64,000 nt of DNA. It comes from Symsagittifera roscoffensis. Lineage: Eukaryota; Xenacoelomorpha; Acoela; Convolutidae. The DNA lies in assembly GCF_963678635.1 (NCBI RefSeq), contig NC_087063.1, positions 24,932,701-24,996,700 of the forward strand, in the 5' to 3' direction. This document shows, piece by piece, positions 16,775 through 28,165 of the stretch. The position numbers and the translations under genes are program-made. Every line of letters starts with the position of its first letter. Within the stretch, counting starts at the first letter, position 1. The notes beneath the pieces are model-generated. The model was not told where the DNA came from, searched no databases, and saw nothing but the letters and a program-made list of their open reading frames with translations.

Positions 16775-19087
16775 CATTCTCCTGGGTTTGCAGAATAGCT
16801 CCGATATTGCACATTAGCTTGATAAATTGCAATCACTGTGCTATACGTTTATCTTCTATGTTAAGTATTAATATTGAGTTTACGTATCTTTTTTTTTCTG
16901 CAGCATTGATGAAGGAAGGGGCATGCAAAGAAATAAAATTCTAAACGTTAAACCCATTGGGGATTACAGTACTACCAAAAATTGAAATTTTCACATGAAA
17001 GGAAAACATTGTTTAGTGAGGGAAACAAACCTACAATGCACAAGACATCAGGAAGTTAGCCAAGTAAGCTTAAATTGTGTGCGAAATTCAAGTTAAGATA
17101 CATTGTAGTATAGTAGGGCACAAGAAAAAGATTGTAAGCACATTGTTCTATGTGGGGCTAAAAAATTGAAAAACACAATGTCGTCTGTTGTATAAGTTCA
17201 AAAATATGTATGACTTTAGGAAAACAACCAGAGCTTGTAATCGTGGAGTTTGAAAGTGAAGCTGTGGTACGTCCAAACGTAAACAGGGTGGTTGGTGTTA
17301 ACATCAAATACCGAAACGTGGCTCTATTGGAACAGTTTACAGCCATGTAATGTGGTCAGTCGGCCACCAAAATCTTTCGATGAATTGCAAAATCTCCAGG
17401 AACGAAATAAGGATGCCAAAAAGACCTTGATAACAGAAAGAAGCTGAGAGTAACGAGTGTACAAGTCATGGAACGTAATAATAAGTCTACAGATGAGATC
17501 GGTAAGTTGAACGATAAACTCAAACAGATGGAGGGATGCTTGAACGTTTACAAGACAAAATACAAACTCTTGAAAAAGAGAGGGAATCCATTCTGATGAT
17601 GAGTAAAAGAGTAATAGTCGAGAACCAGTGGCAAATAAAACAGCTTAAACTAGCCTATGTTTGGTGTCTCCAAGGTTGTTAGATGAGCTAGCGCGAGCCG
17701 AAACGATAGCCAGGCATTTTAAAAGACTTTCTTAACTCTGGCATCTAGATAAGGAAGGAACAGAAGTAATTTTCAAGATGTCGGTGGAAGCAAAAAAAAA
17801 TACTTGGATACATAAAAGAATATAGATATATCAATCTTAATTAAAGGTGTTAACCACAGATGATTGAAAATTTACCTAAGACCAATAAACCATGTTTTAA
17901 ACCGTAATGCAAGTTAGTCAGGAGTGCAGACACTCCTCTTTCAAGGAGGTAAATTAGAATCCAAACTGTGTTTGGGGAAAAGTCACAATAAAACCTGCAA
18001 TTACCTGGGAGTTTATGATGTCTACGAATTGACATAAATAAATAACGATAATGACCTTATGGCAAACGACTTTTCAGGTGATAGAAAATCATTGTAAGCA
18101 ATTGTGAAAATTACATAACAATCAAGTGGAAACCAAGCTGAGAAGACCCGTAACCTTGCTCAGCAGATAAAAGCGATCTTAAACAAAAAACTGGGGAAAC
18201 TCCAGGAAAATTTGAAGCTCTCCAACCAGTTGGTGCCTACTCATTAACAAGTAAATCTAACCTTAAAAAATTTAAAATTCAATTGAAAACCTCTGTAAAT
18301 TATTGTGAATTTAAGATTTATGATGAAGAGAGGTAATTTAAAATGAAATTTGAATTGGTTTACATCCTATTTAGCAGTTGCATGGACACTCGTTGGGATA
18401 CCCGCGTCGTACTACCTTACAATCGCGTCCACACTGTTTGTGTACGCTTTCCGACGCTCCGCAAACCTGGTGGAAAGAGGTCTGGCTGTTTAGCCAAAAT
18501 AAATAAGTTTACATTTACTATATTCTAAATTCTAAGCCAATTTGGATTTTTATTAACTCGACACAGCTGATTTAACGATGGCAGAAAAGTTTTCCTCGTC
18601 GCGAACGTTATTTCCTCTACAGTGTTATCCCGCAGTTTTTATTGCAAACATTTCGTCGATATTGAATGTGTTTACCTCGATAACGAAGTATGAATAAGAG
18701 TAGTACGTGTTTACTTTTAGTATATCCTTGTTCCTGATGTTACTATTCTACTCATGATCTTTTCGAAGCGCAAGTCGAAACAACAAGTTTTCTGGATACT
18801 GTTTTCAAGATTGGTTTTCTTGCATTCTGATATCCTTCCCATAAAGAAATGCACTGGAAGGCACGGTGAACAGTTTCTTCAATTACCCTTTTCCTATTAT
18901 GAAGGGGGATAAACCTTAAAGCCCACGACGGTGCCTGTGTCTTTTGGTTTTTGATACCACGCCTATCTTACTCTCTTGTTTCTATCGTTTTTTTCTAAAA
19001 AATGAAAACGCAAGATTTCACGATAGATTTGATAATTGACCTAAAAGGACCTAAATTGATGCTTAGCGTCTTTTAGCTCATTCCCAG
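16775..19087. repeat. Array body A1
   Basis: A-type unit body, also at 21243-23566 and 24885-27210. It shows traces of a spliced plus-strand gene: a strong acceptor (pyrimidine run then CAG at 16901-16903) with the exon-like frame IDEGRGMQRNKIL to 16985, then coding-like pieces at 17210-17860. It ends at the acceptor-like TTCCCAG before tail T1. The coding product is not recognised. Confidence 0.85.
17210..17860 (+). pseudogene. Decayed coiled-coil-like gene in A1
   Basis: Successive open pieces in changing frames: MTLGKQPELVIVEFE...KYRNVALLEQF, FDELQNLQERNKDAKKTL, NKSTDEIGKLNDKLKQMEG, SKRVIVENQWQIKQLKL, LDELARAETIARHFKRL. The charge pattern suggests a coiled coil. Shifts and stops between the pieces, shared by A2 and A3, show it decayed before amplification. 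Some shifts may be intron boundaries. No family recognised. Confidence 0.4.
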
Positions 19088-19942
19088 GGTTGTCATTGAC
19101 CGTTCTCAGTTTACCATCAGCATGTGGGAGGAATCGCTCAACATCTTTGGGTTTGCCTCAATTTCCTTCCTCGCAAGGCAACGTTAAGAAAACCAAACCG
19201 TTTTGGCTATGCTTAGGTAATCCGCGTCCAAAAAATTTCCACCCTCAATGTGACACCACTTCAAACATCCCTCATAATAAACAACTTTTGAACTGTAGGT
19301 AAAATTTTGTAGCACATTTCACTACATTTAAAAGGCACATTTCTCCTCAGTTTTTTGTTGGTGCAGTAAATTTAATTGTTTACACTTTAGTGCAAGTTCG
19401 AAGTCTTTGAGCCAGAAACTTTTCCAAATGACGGCAGAGAGGCACCCATGGCTATTGATTTTATAGCAATTGACCATCATGGTCAGCGAAAAATGTTCAA
19501 GGAAGCCACTTCGAGGAAATGTGCAAATTTAAAGCCTTACTGTTCTGTACTGGGCTAGCTGGAAGGTTTGGACCCTCTGACTAGATCGGTTTAGTGTTTT
19601 AACTGAGTTAAGGCAAAAAAATCCGGTTGCCGGAGAGTTTCTTGAGAAGACATGATTCCATTTTTCCTTTGGCTTTGAGACAAAAAAAAACAACTAAAAA
19701 CAAAGCGTACAACAAAACTCAAAATAACCTAACAACGAAAAATCCAAACTAAATTTTATCGTAAAACAGAAAAAAAACAGAAAACAAATTAGTAAATTAT
19801 ATCAGAAAAAAAACAGAAAGTGTTTTTTGTATTGTTTGCGTAAACGATGCGATTTGGTTGATTTACTTGATTTTGTTGCAGATTGATTTATTTCCTCTCT
19901 GATCGATAGATTAAGTCTTTTGGTTGTTTAGAAGATACCCTC
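19088..19942. repeat. Array tail T1
   Basis: The first of six copies of a ~0.9-kb tail (others start near 23567, 27211, 31129, 35682 and 39553). It begins with a 129-bp exon-like piece (CAG acceptor to CTTAG|GTAATC donor). The conserved 55-codon ORF and a fixed 3' end follow. T1 is cut at CTGG, where Polinton PX sequence begins. Confidence 0.9.
19391..19558 (+). other. Conserved 55-codon terminal exon-like ORF (T1)
   Basis: It follows a good acceptor (TTTACACTTTAG). The open frame runs CKFEVFEPETFPND...AIDFIAIDHH...KPYCSVLG, then TAG. All six copies keep this frame and stop, with mostly conservative changes, while surrounding frames decay. It looks like the last exon of an unknown gene. The preceding exon-like piece does not join it in phase (2 nt left over), so the original structure is unclear. 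Confidence 0.5.
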
Positions 19943-20275
19943 GCTGGTATTGGTCGTGTTGCTATACCGTTTGCACGACGGGTTATTCTACAGGCTGCGA
20001 AAAAACTGGGCAGAGAACTTTTGATGAGTGCAGCGCCAGAACTGATTGATGTCGCTATGAAAAAGAAGTCTCGGAAACAAGCATTGAAAAACACTGTCAC
20101 AAAAACTGCAAGAAAACAACTCGGCAGTGGTAGACGTCGTCGAAAGACACCAATGAATGGATTACGAAGAAGAAGGTCAGTAGGGGCTCGAAAAAGAAAA
20201 ACAACCATTCGAAGAAAAACCAGACCAGTGAGAAGTCGAGCAGATTTTTTCTCAAACATAAAAAATGATCGCTAA
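19943..20275 (+). pseudogene. PX-like protein, 5'-truncated copy
   Basis: It joins tail T1 at a CTGG microhomology and reads GIGRVAIPFARR onward in the original frame to the normal stop. The first ~30 codons are missing. Confidence 0.9.
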
Positions 20276-20912
20276 TTTGTTACCCAATGAAGCTACCCAT
20301 AGCTCTCTGGATTTGTTTGAAAAACAACCTCTTTTGATTACTTTTGAAAACGCTTTTGATCAAAAAATTGGACCTGTCTATTCACCTAATGGACCAATGC
20401 TTGAATTTGAAATCACCGGTGACCGTAATAATTTTGTTGACCTGCAAAAAATTTATTTGGAAATACTATGCAAAGTAACGCAATCAAATGGTGCTGATCT
20501 GCGATACGACAACACTGATCCTACTGTGTCTGATTCACCGTTCCTCGTAAACAACTCCCTGTATTCCCTTTTCTCTGATTGTACCCTCTCTGCTAATGGA
20601 CTCAAAATCTCAAATGCCAATAGTAATTTTGCGCATAAAAGCTTTATTAGAACAGAATTTTCTAACAGCAAAGGAGCCAAGGACTCATGGCTTAAGTGTC
20701 AGGGATATCGTTTTGAAAACAATCCCGCTGCAATAGATGCAGCTGATTTCACATCTCAACGAGAACTGGTCCATGAATCGAGGAAAATTTGGTTCTATGG
20801 ACCCGCTGGAGTTGATTTTTTCACATGTGACAAGCATTTCTTGAGCGGTGTCACCCTCAGACTTTCCTACAGACGTTCGCATGAAGACTTTAGCAGAAGA
20901 CTAAAGCATTGA
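20265..20912 (+). pseudogene. Major capsid protein N-terminal part, second copy
   Basis: Same 215 codons as 15797-16444, with the same premature end. The truncation therefore preceded the tandem duplication. Confidence 0.85.
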
Positions 20913-21242
20913 CTTAATCAGTAGAGTAATCTATCGCAACTACACTCTCAAGATGTGCAATGGTATCTATCCTAGTGCTTTTGAATTAAGTAATAGATAT
21001 TATACGCAAAACAAAACTGACGTTAACTCCCACGACCATTAGAATAAGAGTAACCGGTGAGAAACAGGCAACTTTTTGCTCTTATGTTTGTGGCGATAGA
21101 GGTTTTTTCACGAATAAAGATTTCAGAGAGGGCCAGTTGTCACAATTTTTAAAACATAGTAGAAAGACAAAAACAGAACGTTAAATACGCTCAAGATCAT
21201 TTGGGTCATTTTGGATTAAAGCTTCTACCACACAGCCTGTTT
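20913..21242 (+). pseudogene. Decayed coding-like stretch, second copy
   Basis: The copy of 16445-16774 with the same broken frames. Confidence 0.35.
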
Positions 21243-23566
21243 CATTCTCCTGGGTTTGCAGAATAGCTCCGATATTGCACATTAGCTTGATAAATTGCAA
21301 TCACTGTGCTATACGTTTATCTTCTATGTTAAGTATTAATATTGAGTTAAGGTATCTTTTTTTTTTCTGCAGCATTGATGAAGGAAGGGGCATGCAAAGA
21401 AATAAAATTCTAAACGTTAAAACCATTGGGGATTACAGTACTACCAAAAATTGAAATTTTCACATGAAAGGAAAACATTGTTTAGTGAGGGAAACAAACC
21501 TACAATGCACAAGACATCAGGAAGTTAGCCAAGTAAGCTTAAATTGTGTGCGAAATTCAAGTTAAGATACATTGTAGTATAGTAGGGCACAAGAAAAAGA
21601 TTGTAAGCACATTGTTCTATGTGGGGCTAAAAAATTGAAAAACACAATGTCGTCTGTTGTATAAGTTCAAAAATATGTATGACTTTAGGAAAACAACCAG
21701 AGCTTGTAATCGTGGAGTTTGAAAGTGAAGCTGTGGTACGTCCAAACGTAAACAGGGTGGTTGGTGTTAACACCAAATACCGAAACGTGGCTCTATTGGA
21801 ACAGTTTACAGCCATGTAATGTGGTCAGTCGGCCACCAAAATCTTTCGATGAATTGCAAAATCTCCAGGAACGAAATAAGGATGCCAAAAAGACCTTGAT
21901 AACAGAAAGAAGCTGAGAGTAACGAGTGTACAAGTCATGGAACGTAATAATAAGTCTACAGATGAGATCGGTAAGTTGAACGATAAACTCAAACAGATGG
22001 AGGGATGCTTGAACGTTTACAAGACAAAATACAAACTCTTGAAAAAGAGAGGGAATCCATTCTGATGATGAGTAAAAGAGTAATAGTCGAGAACCAGTGG
22101 CAAATAAAACAGCTTAAACTAGCCTATGTTTGGTGTCTCCAAGGTTGTTAGATGAGCTAGCGCGAGCCGAAACGATAGCCAGGCATTTTAAAAGACTTTC
22201 TTAACTCTGGCATCTAGATAAGGAAGGAACAGAAGTAATTTTCAAGATGTCGGTGGAAGCAAAAAAAAAATACTTGGATACATAAAAGAATATAGATATA
22301 TCAATCTTAATTAAAAGTGTTAACCACAGATGATTGACAATTTACCTAAGACCAATAAACCATGTTTTAAACCGTAATGCAAGTTAGTCAGGAGTGCAGA
22401 CACTCCTCTTTCAAGGAGGTAAATTAGAATCCAAACTGTGTTTGGGGAAAAGTCAAAATAAAACCTGCAATTACTTGGGAGTTTATGATGTCTACGAATT
22501 GACATAAATAAATAACGATAATGACCTTATGGCAAACGACTTTTCAGGTGATAGAAAATCATTGTAAGCAATTGTGAAAATTACATAACAATCAAGTGGA
22601 AACCAAGCTGAGAAGACCCGTAACCTTGCTCAGCAGATAAAAGCGATCTTAAACAAAAAACTGGGGAAACTCCAGGAAAATCAGAAAAAATTTGAAGCTC
22701 TCCAACCAGTTGGTGCCTACTCATTAACAAGTAAATCTAACCTTAAAAAATTTAAAATTCAATTGAAAACCTCTGTAAATTGTTGTGAATTTAAGATTTA
22801 TGATGAAGAGAGGTAATTTAAAATGAAATTTGAATTGGTTTACATCCTATTTAGCAGTTGCATGGACACTCGTTGGGATACCCGCGTCGTACTACCTTAC
22901 AATCGCGTCCACACTGTTTGTGTACGCTTTCCGACGCTCCGCAAACCTGGTGGAAAGAGGTCTGGCTGTTTAGCCAAAATAAATAAGTTTACATTTACTA
23001 TATTCTAAATTCTAAGCCAATTTGGATTTTTATTAACTCGACACAGCTGATTTAACGATGGCAGAAAAGTTTTCCTCGTCGCGAACGTTATTTCCTCTAC
23101 AGTGTTATCCCGCAGTTTTTATTGCAAACATTTCGTCGATATTGAATGTGTTTACCTCGATAACGAAGTATGAATAAGAGTAGTACGTGTTTACTTTTAG
23201 TATATCCTTGTTCCTGATGTTACTATTCTACTCATGATCTTTTCGAAGCGCAATTCGAAACAACAAGTTTTCTGGATACTGTTTTCAAGATTGGTTTTCT
23301 TGCATTCTGATATCCTTCCCATAAAGAAATGCACTGGAAGGCACGGTGAACAGTTTCTTCAATTACCCTTTTCCTATTATGAAGGGGGATAAATCTTAAA
23401 GCCCACGACGGTACCTGTGTCTTTTGGTTTTTGATACCACGCCTATCTTACTCTCTTGTTTCTATCGTTTTTTTCTAAAAATGAAAACGCAAGATTTCAC
23501 GATAGATTTGATAATTGACCTAAAAGGACCTAAATTGATGCTTAGCGTCTTTTAGCTCATTCCCAG
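21243..23566. repeat. Array body A2
   Basis: The near-identical copy of A1. The coding-like piece KYRNVALLEQF now reads NTKYRN, from a C/T change near 21773. A short extra AGAAAAAAT segment lies near 22681. Confidence 0.9.
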
Positions 23567-24534
23567 GGTTGTCATTGACCGTTCTCAGTTTACCATCAGC
23601 ATGTGGGAGGAATCGCTCAACATCTTTGGGTTTGCCTCAATTTCCTTCCTCGCAAGGCAACGTTAAGAAAACCAAACCGTTTTGGCTATGCTTAGGTAAT
23701 CCGCGTCCAAAAAATTTCCACCCTCAATGTGACACCACTTCAAACATCCCTCATAATAAACAACTTTTGAACTGTAGGTAAAATTTTGTAGCACATTTCA
23801 CTACAATTAAAAGGCACATTTCTCCTCAGTTTTTTGTTGGTACAGTAAATTTAATTGTTTACACTTTAGTGCAAGTTCGAAGTCTTTGAGCCAGAAACTT
23901 TTCCAAATGACGGCAGAGAGGCACCCATGGCTATTGATTTTATAGCAATTGACCATCATGGTCAGCGAAAAATGTTCAAGGAAGCCACTTCGAGGAAATG
24001 TGCAAATTTAAAGCCTTACTGTTCTGTACTGGGCTAGCTGGAAGGTTTGGACCCTCTGACTAGATGGGTTTAGTGTTTTAACTGAGTTAAGGCAAAAAAA
24101 TCCGGTTGCCGGAGAGTTTCTTGAGAAGACATGATTCCATTTTTCCTTTGGCTTTGAGACAAAAAAAAAACAACTAAAAACAAAGCGTACAACAAAACTC
24201 AAAATAACCTAACAACGAAAATTCCAAACTAAATTTTATCGTAAAACAGAAAAAAAAACAGAAAACAAATTAGTAAATTATATCAGAAAAAAAACAGAAA
24301 GTGTTTATTGTATTGTTTGCGTAAACGATGCGATTTGGTTGATTTACTTGATTTTGTTGCAGATTGATTTATTTCCTCTCTGATCGATAGATTAAGTCTT
24401 TTGGTTGTTTAGAAGATACCCTCACTGCACTGGAGGGAGGTTTGAGTATTTACGCATGTTATTGGTAATTTTGCCTGAAACCGGAGGGTAGTGTTGCAAG
24501 TGGGCTGGTGTGTTTCAGACTTAACAGAACAATT
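23567..24534. repeat. Array tail T2
   Basis: A complete tail ending GTGTTTCAGACTTAACAG, then joined to penton sequence through a shared ACAGA/AGA. A short duplication (CACTGCACTGG) lies near 24421. Confidence 0.9.
23870..24037 (+). other. Conserved 55-codon exon-like ORF (T2)
   Basis: Same protein as T1, with acceptor and stop intact. Confidence 0.5.
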
Positions 24535-25057
24535 GATTAATGAGATAAAAACAAAACTCAAAGACAAAATTCATTTTGATGCGAGTCCTCAAGAAATCAC
24601 GAATAGCATGAGCATTTGGATGAACGCAAATAAAGGAATCTCATTCCCAAGTCCCCAAATACCCAGTCTGTTAGGCTACAATGCAAAGCTTGAAGAGAAC
24701 GGTGAATATCGCATTGGTTACAAAATGATACCCTCCTTCGATGCATCTTATGAGGGAAACGAACTGTACGAATCTCGTTTCCCATATGACTTATCAAGTC
24801 GGACAAGTCTAATTTTTGTCTATATTGACATTATTCAATACCAAACTGTTGGGGATGCAAAGGCCCCATTGTTACGCGTCATTGATTCATTCTCCTGGGT
24901 TTGCAGAATAGCTCCGATATTGCGCATTAGCTTGATAAATTGCAATCACTGTGCTATACGTTTATCTTCTATGTTAAGTATTAATATTGAGTTTACGTAT
25001 CTTTTTTTTTCTGCAGCATTGATGAAGGAAGGGGCATGCAAAGAAATAAAATTCTAA
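24491..25057 (+). other. Chimeric 188-codon open frame T2/penton/A3
   Basis: One uninterrupted frame reads from the end of tail T2 (VGWCVSDL), through the penton fragment, into body A3 (FSWVCRIAPIL...KEGACKEIKF). It is an accident of fusion as far as can be seen, but it is long for this region. Nothing shows that it is expressed. Confidence 0.5.
24535..24889 (+). pseudogene. Penton internal fragment
   Basis: It covers EQLINEIKTK...VGDAKAPLLRVIDS of penton, equivalent to 14818-15180. It lacks the extra C that breaks the longer copy and differs at about four other positions. It was therefore copied from a less mutated or different element. Both ends are cut: left against tail T2, right against body A3 within a shared TTCA. 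Confidence 0.9.
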
Positions 25058-27210
25058 ACGTTAAACCCATTGGGGATTACAGTACTACCTAAAATTGAAA
25101 TTCTCACATGAAAGGAAAACATAGTTTAGTGAGGGAAACAAACCTACAAGGCACAAGACATCAGGAAGTTAGCCAAGTAAGCTTAAATTGTGTGCGAAAT
25201 TCAAGTTAAGATACATTGTAGTATAGTAGGGCACAAGAAAAAGATTGTAAGCACATTGTTCTATGTGGGGCTAAAAAATTGAAAAACACAATGTCGTCTG
25301 TTGTATAAGTTCAAAAATATGTATGACTTTAGGAAAACAACCAGAGCTTGTAATCGTGGAGTTTGAAAGTGAAGCTGTGGTACGTCCAAACGTATACAGG
25401 GTGGTTGGTGTTAACACCAAATACCAAAACGTGGCTCTATTGGAACAGTTTACAGCCATGTAATGTGGTCAGTCGGCCACCAAAATCTTTCGATGAATTG
25501 CAAAATCTCCAGGAACGAAATAAGGATGCCAAAAAGACCTTGATAACAGAAAGAAGCTGAGAGTAACGAGTGTACAAGTCATGGAACGTAATAATAATTC
25601 TACAGATGAGATCGGTAAGTTGAACGATAAACTCAAACAGATGGAGGGATGCTTGAACGTTTACAAGACAAAATACAAACTCTTGAAAAAGAGAGGGAAT
25701 CCATTCTGATGATGAGTAAAAGAGTAATTGTCGAGAACCAGTGGCAAATAAAACAGCTTAAACTAGCCTATGTTTGGTGTCTCCAAGGTTGTTAGATGAG
25801 CTAGCGCGAGCCGAAACAATAGCCAGGCATTTTAAAAGACTTTCTTAACTCTGGCATCTAGATAAGGAAGGAACAGAAGTAATTTTCAAGATGTCGGTGG
25901 AAGCAAAAAAAATACTTGGATACATAAAAGAATATAGATATATCAATCTTAATTAAAAGTGTTAACCACAGATGATTGACAATTTACCTAAGACCAATAA
26001 ACCATGTTTTAAACCGTAATTCAAGTTAGTCAGGAGTGCAGACACTCCTCTTTCAAGGAGGTAAATTAGAATCCAAACTGTGTTTGGGGAAAAGTCAAAA
26101 TAAAACCTGCAATTACTTGGGAGTTTATGATGTCTACGAATTGACATATATAAATAACGATAATGACCTTATGGCAAACGACTTTTCAGGTGATAGAAAA
26201 TCATTGTAAGCAATTGTGAAAATTACATAACAATCAAGTGGAAACCAAGCTGAGAAGACCCGTAACCTTGCTCAGCAGATAAAAGCGATCTTAAACAAAA
26301 AACTGGGGAAACTTCAGGAAAATCAGAAAAACTTTTGAAGCTCTCCAACCAGTTGGTGCCTACTCATTAACAAGTAAATCTAATCTTAAAAAATTTAAAA
26401 TTCAATTGAAAACCTCTGTAAATTGTTGTGAATTTAAGATTTATGATGAAGAGAGGTAATTTAAAATGAAATTTGAATTGGTTTACATCCTATTTAGCAG
26501 TTGCATGGACACTCGTTGGGATACCCGCGTCGTACTACCTTACAATCGCGTCCACACTGTTTGTGTACGCTTTCCGACGCTCCGCAAACCTGGTGGAAAG
26601 AGGTCTGGCTGTTTAGCCAAAATAAATAAGTTTACATTTACTATATTCTAAATTCTAAGCCAATTTGGATTTTTATTAACTCGACACAGCTGATTTAACG
26701 ATGGCAGAAAAGTTTTCCTCGTCGCGAACGTTATTTCCTCTACAGTGTTATCCCGCAGTTTTTATTGCAAACATTTCGTCGATATTGAATGTGTTTACCT
26801 CGATAACGAAGTATGAATAAGAGTAGTACGTGTTTACTTTTAGTATATCCTTGTTCCTGATGTTACTATTCTACTCATGATCTTTTCGAAGCGCAATTCG
26901 AAACAACAAGTTTTCTGGATACTGTTTTCAAGATTGGTTTTCTTGCATTCTGATATCCTTCCCATAAAGAAATGCACTGGAAGGCACGGTGAACAGTTTC
27001 TTCAATTACCCTTTTCCTATTATGAAGGGGGATAAATCTTAAAGCCCACGACGGTACCTGTGTCTTTTGGTTTTTGATACCACGCCTATCTTACTCTCTT
27101 GTTTCTATCGTTTTTTTTCTAAAAATGAAAACGCAAGATTTCACGATAGATTTGATAATTGACCTAAAAGGACCTAAATTGATGCTTAGCGTCTTTTAGC
27201 TCATTCCCAG
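24885..27210. repeat. Array body A3
   Basis: A-type body joined directly to penton. It lacks the capsid-side leader of A1 and A2. It keeps the CAG acceptor near 25015 and the coding-like pieces at about 25325-25960, with more private changes than A2. Confidence 0.9.
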
Positions 27211-28165
27211 GGTTGTCATTGACCGTTCTCAGTTTACCATCAGCATGTGGGAGGAATCGCTCAACATCTTTGGGTTTGCCTCAATTTCCTTCCTCGCAAG
27301 GCAACGTTAAGAAAACCAAACCGTTTTGGCTATGCTTAGGTAATCCGCGTCCAAAAAATTTCCACCCTCAATGTGACACCACTTCAAACATCCCTCATAA
27401 TAAACAACTTTTGAACTGTAGGTAAAATTTTGTAGCACATTTCACTACAATTAAAAGGCACATTTCTCCTCAGTTTTTTGTTGGTACAGTAAATTTAATT
27501 GTTTACACTTTAGTGCAAGTTCGAAGTCTTTGAGCCAGAAACTTTTCCAAATGACGGCAGAGAGGCACCCATGGCTATTGATTTTATAGCAATTGACCAT
27601 CATGGTCAAGGAAAAATGTTCAAGGAAGCCACTTCGAGGAAATGTGCAAATTTAAAGCCTTACTGTTCTGTACTGGGCTAGCTGGAAGGTTTGGACCCTC
27701 TGACTAGATGGGTTTAGTGTTTTAACTGAGTTAAGGCAAAAAAATCCGGTTGCCGGAGAGTTTCTTGAGAAGACATGATTCCATTTTTCCTTTGGCTTTG
27801 AGACAAAAAAAAACAACTAAAAACAAAGCGTACAACAAAACTCAAAATAACCTAACAACGAAAATTCCAAAGTAAATTTTATCGTAAAACAGAAAAAAAA
27901 ACAGAAAACAAATTAGTAAATTATATCAGAAAAAAAACAGAAAGTGTTTTTTGTATTGTTTGCGTAAACGATGCGATTTGGTTGATTTACTTGATTTTGT
28001 TGCAGATTGATTTATTTCCTCTCTGATCGATAGATTAAGTCTTTTGGTTGTTTAGAAGATACCCTCACTGGAGGGAGGTTTGAGTATTTACGCACGTTAT
28101 TGGTAATTTTGCCTGAAACCGGAGGGTAGTGTTGCAAGTGGGCTGGTGTGTTTCAGACTTAACAG
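27211..28165. repeat. Array tail T3
   Basis: A complete tail running straight into body B1 at ACTTAACAG|ACATCATC. This is the usual tail-to-B join also seen after T4, T5 and T6. Confidence 0.9.
27514..27681 (+). other. Conserved 55-codon exon-like ORF (T3)
   Basis: Frame, acceptor and stop intact; one change near the centre (HHGQGKM). Confidence 0.5.

Larger units (their letters stand above)
15475..19942. repeat. 4.47-kb tandem duplication, copy 1
   Basis: From inside the PX-like gene, through capsid fragment, unit A1 and tail T1. It repeats at 19943-24425 with very few differences (offset 4468 in the capsid, 4469-4480 later). The protein frames are identical. Confidence 0.93.
19943..24425. 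repeat. 4.47-kb tandem duplication, copy 2
   Basis: The second copy of 15475-19942. It continues in tail T2 beyond the point where T1 was cut, so T2 shows the natural tail end. Confidence 0.93.

Noticed and set aside
18343-18528. 61-codon ORF (MKFELVYIL) in all three A bodies
   Set aside because: Identical only because the units are recent copies. Another frame there reads a hydrophobic segment equally well, so no frame is favoured.
19090-19302. 70-codon ORF in A-linked tails
   Set aside because: Closed by TAG in all B-linked tails and runs past a good splice donor into intron-like sequence.
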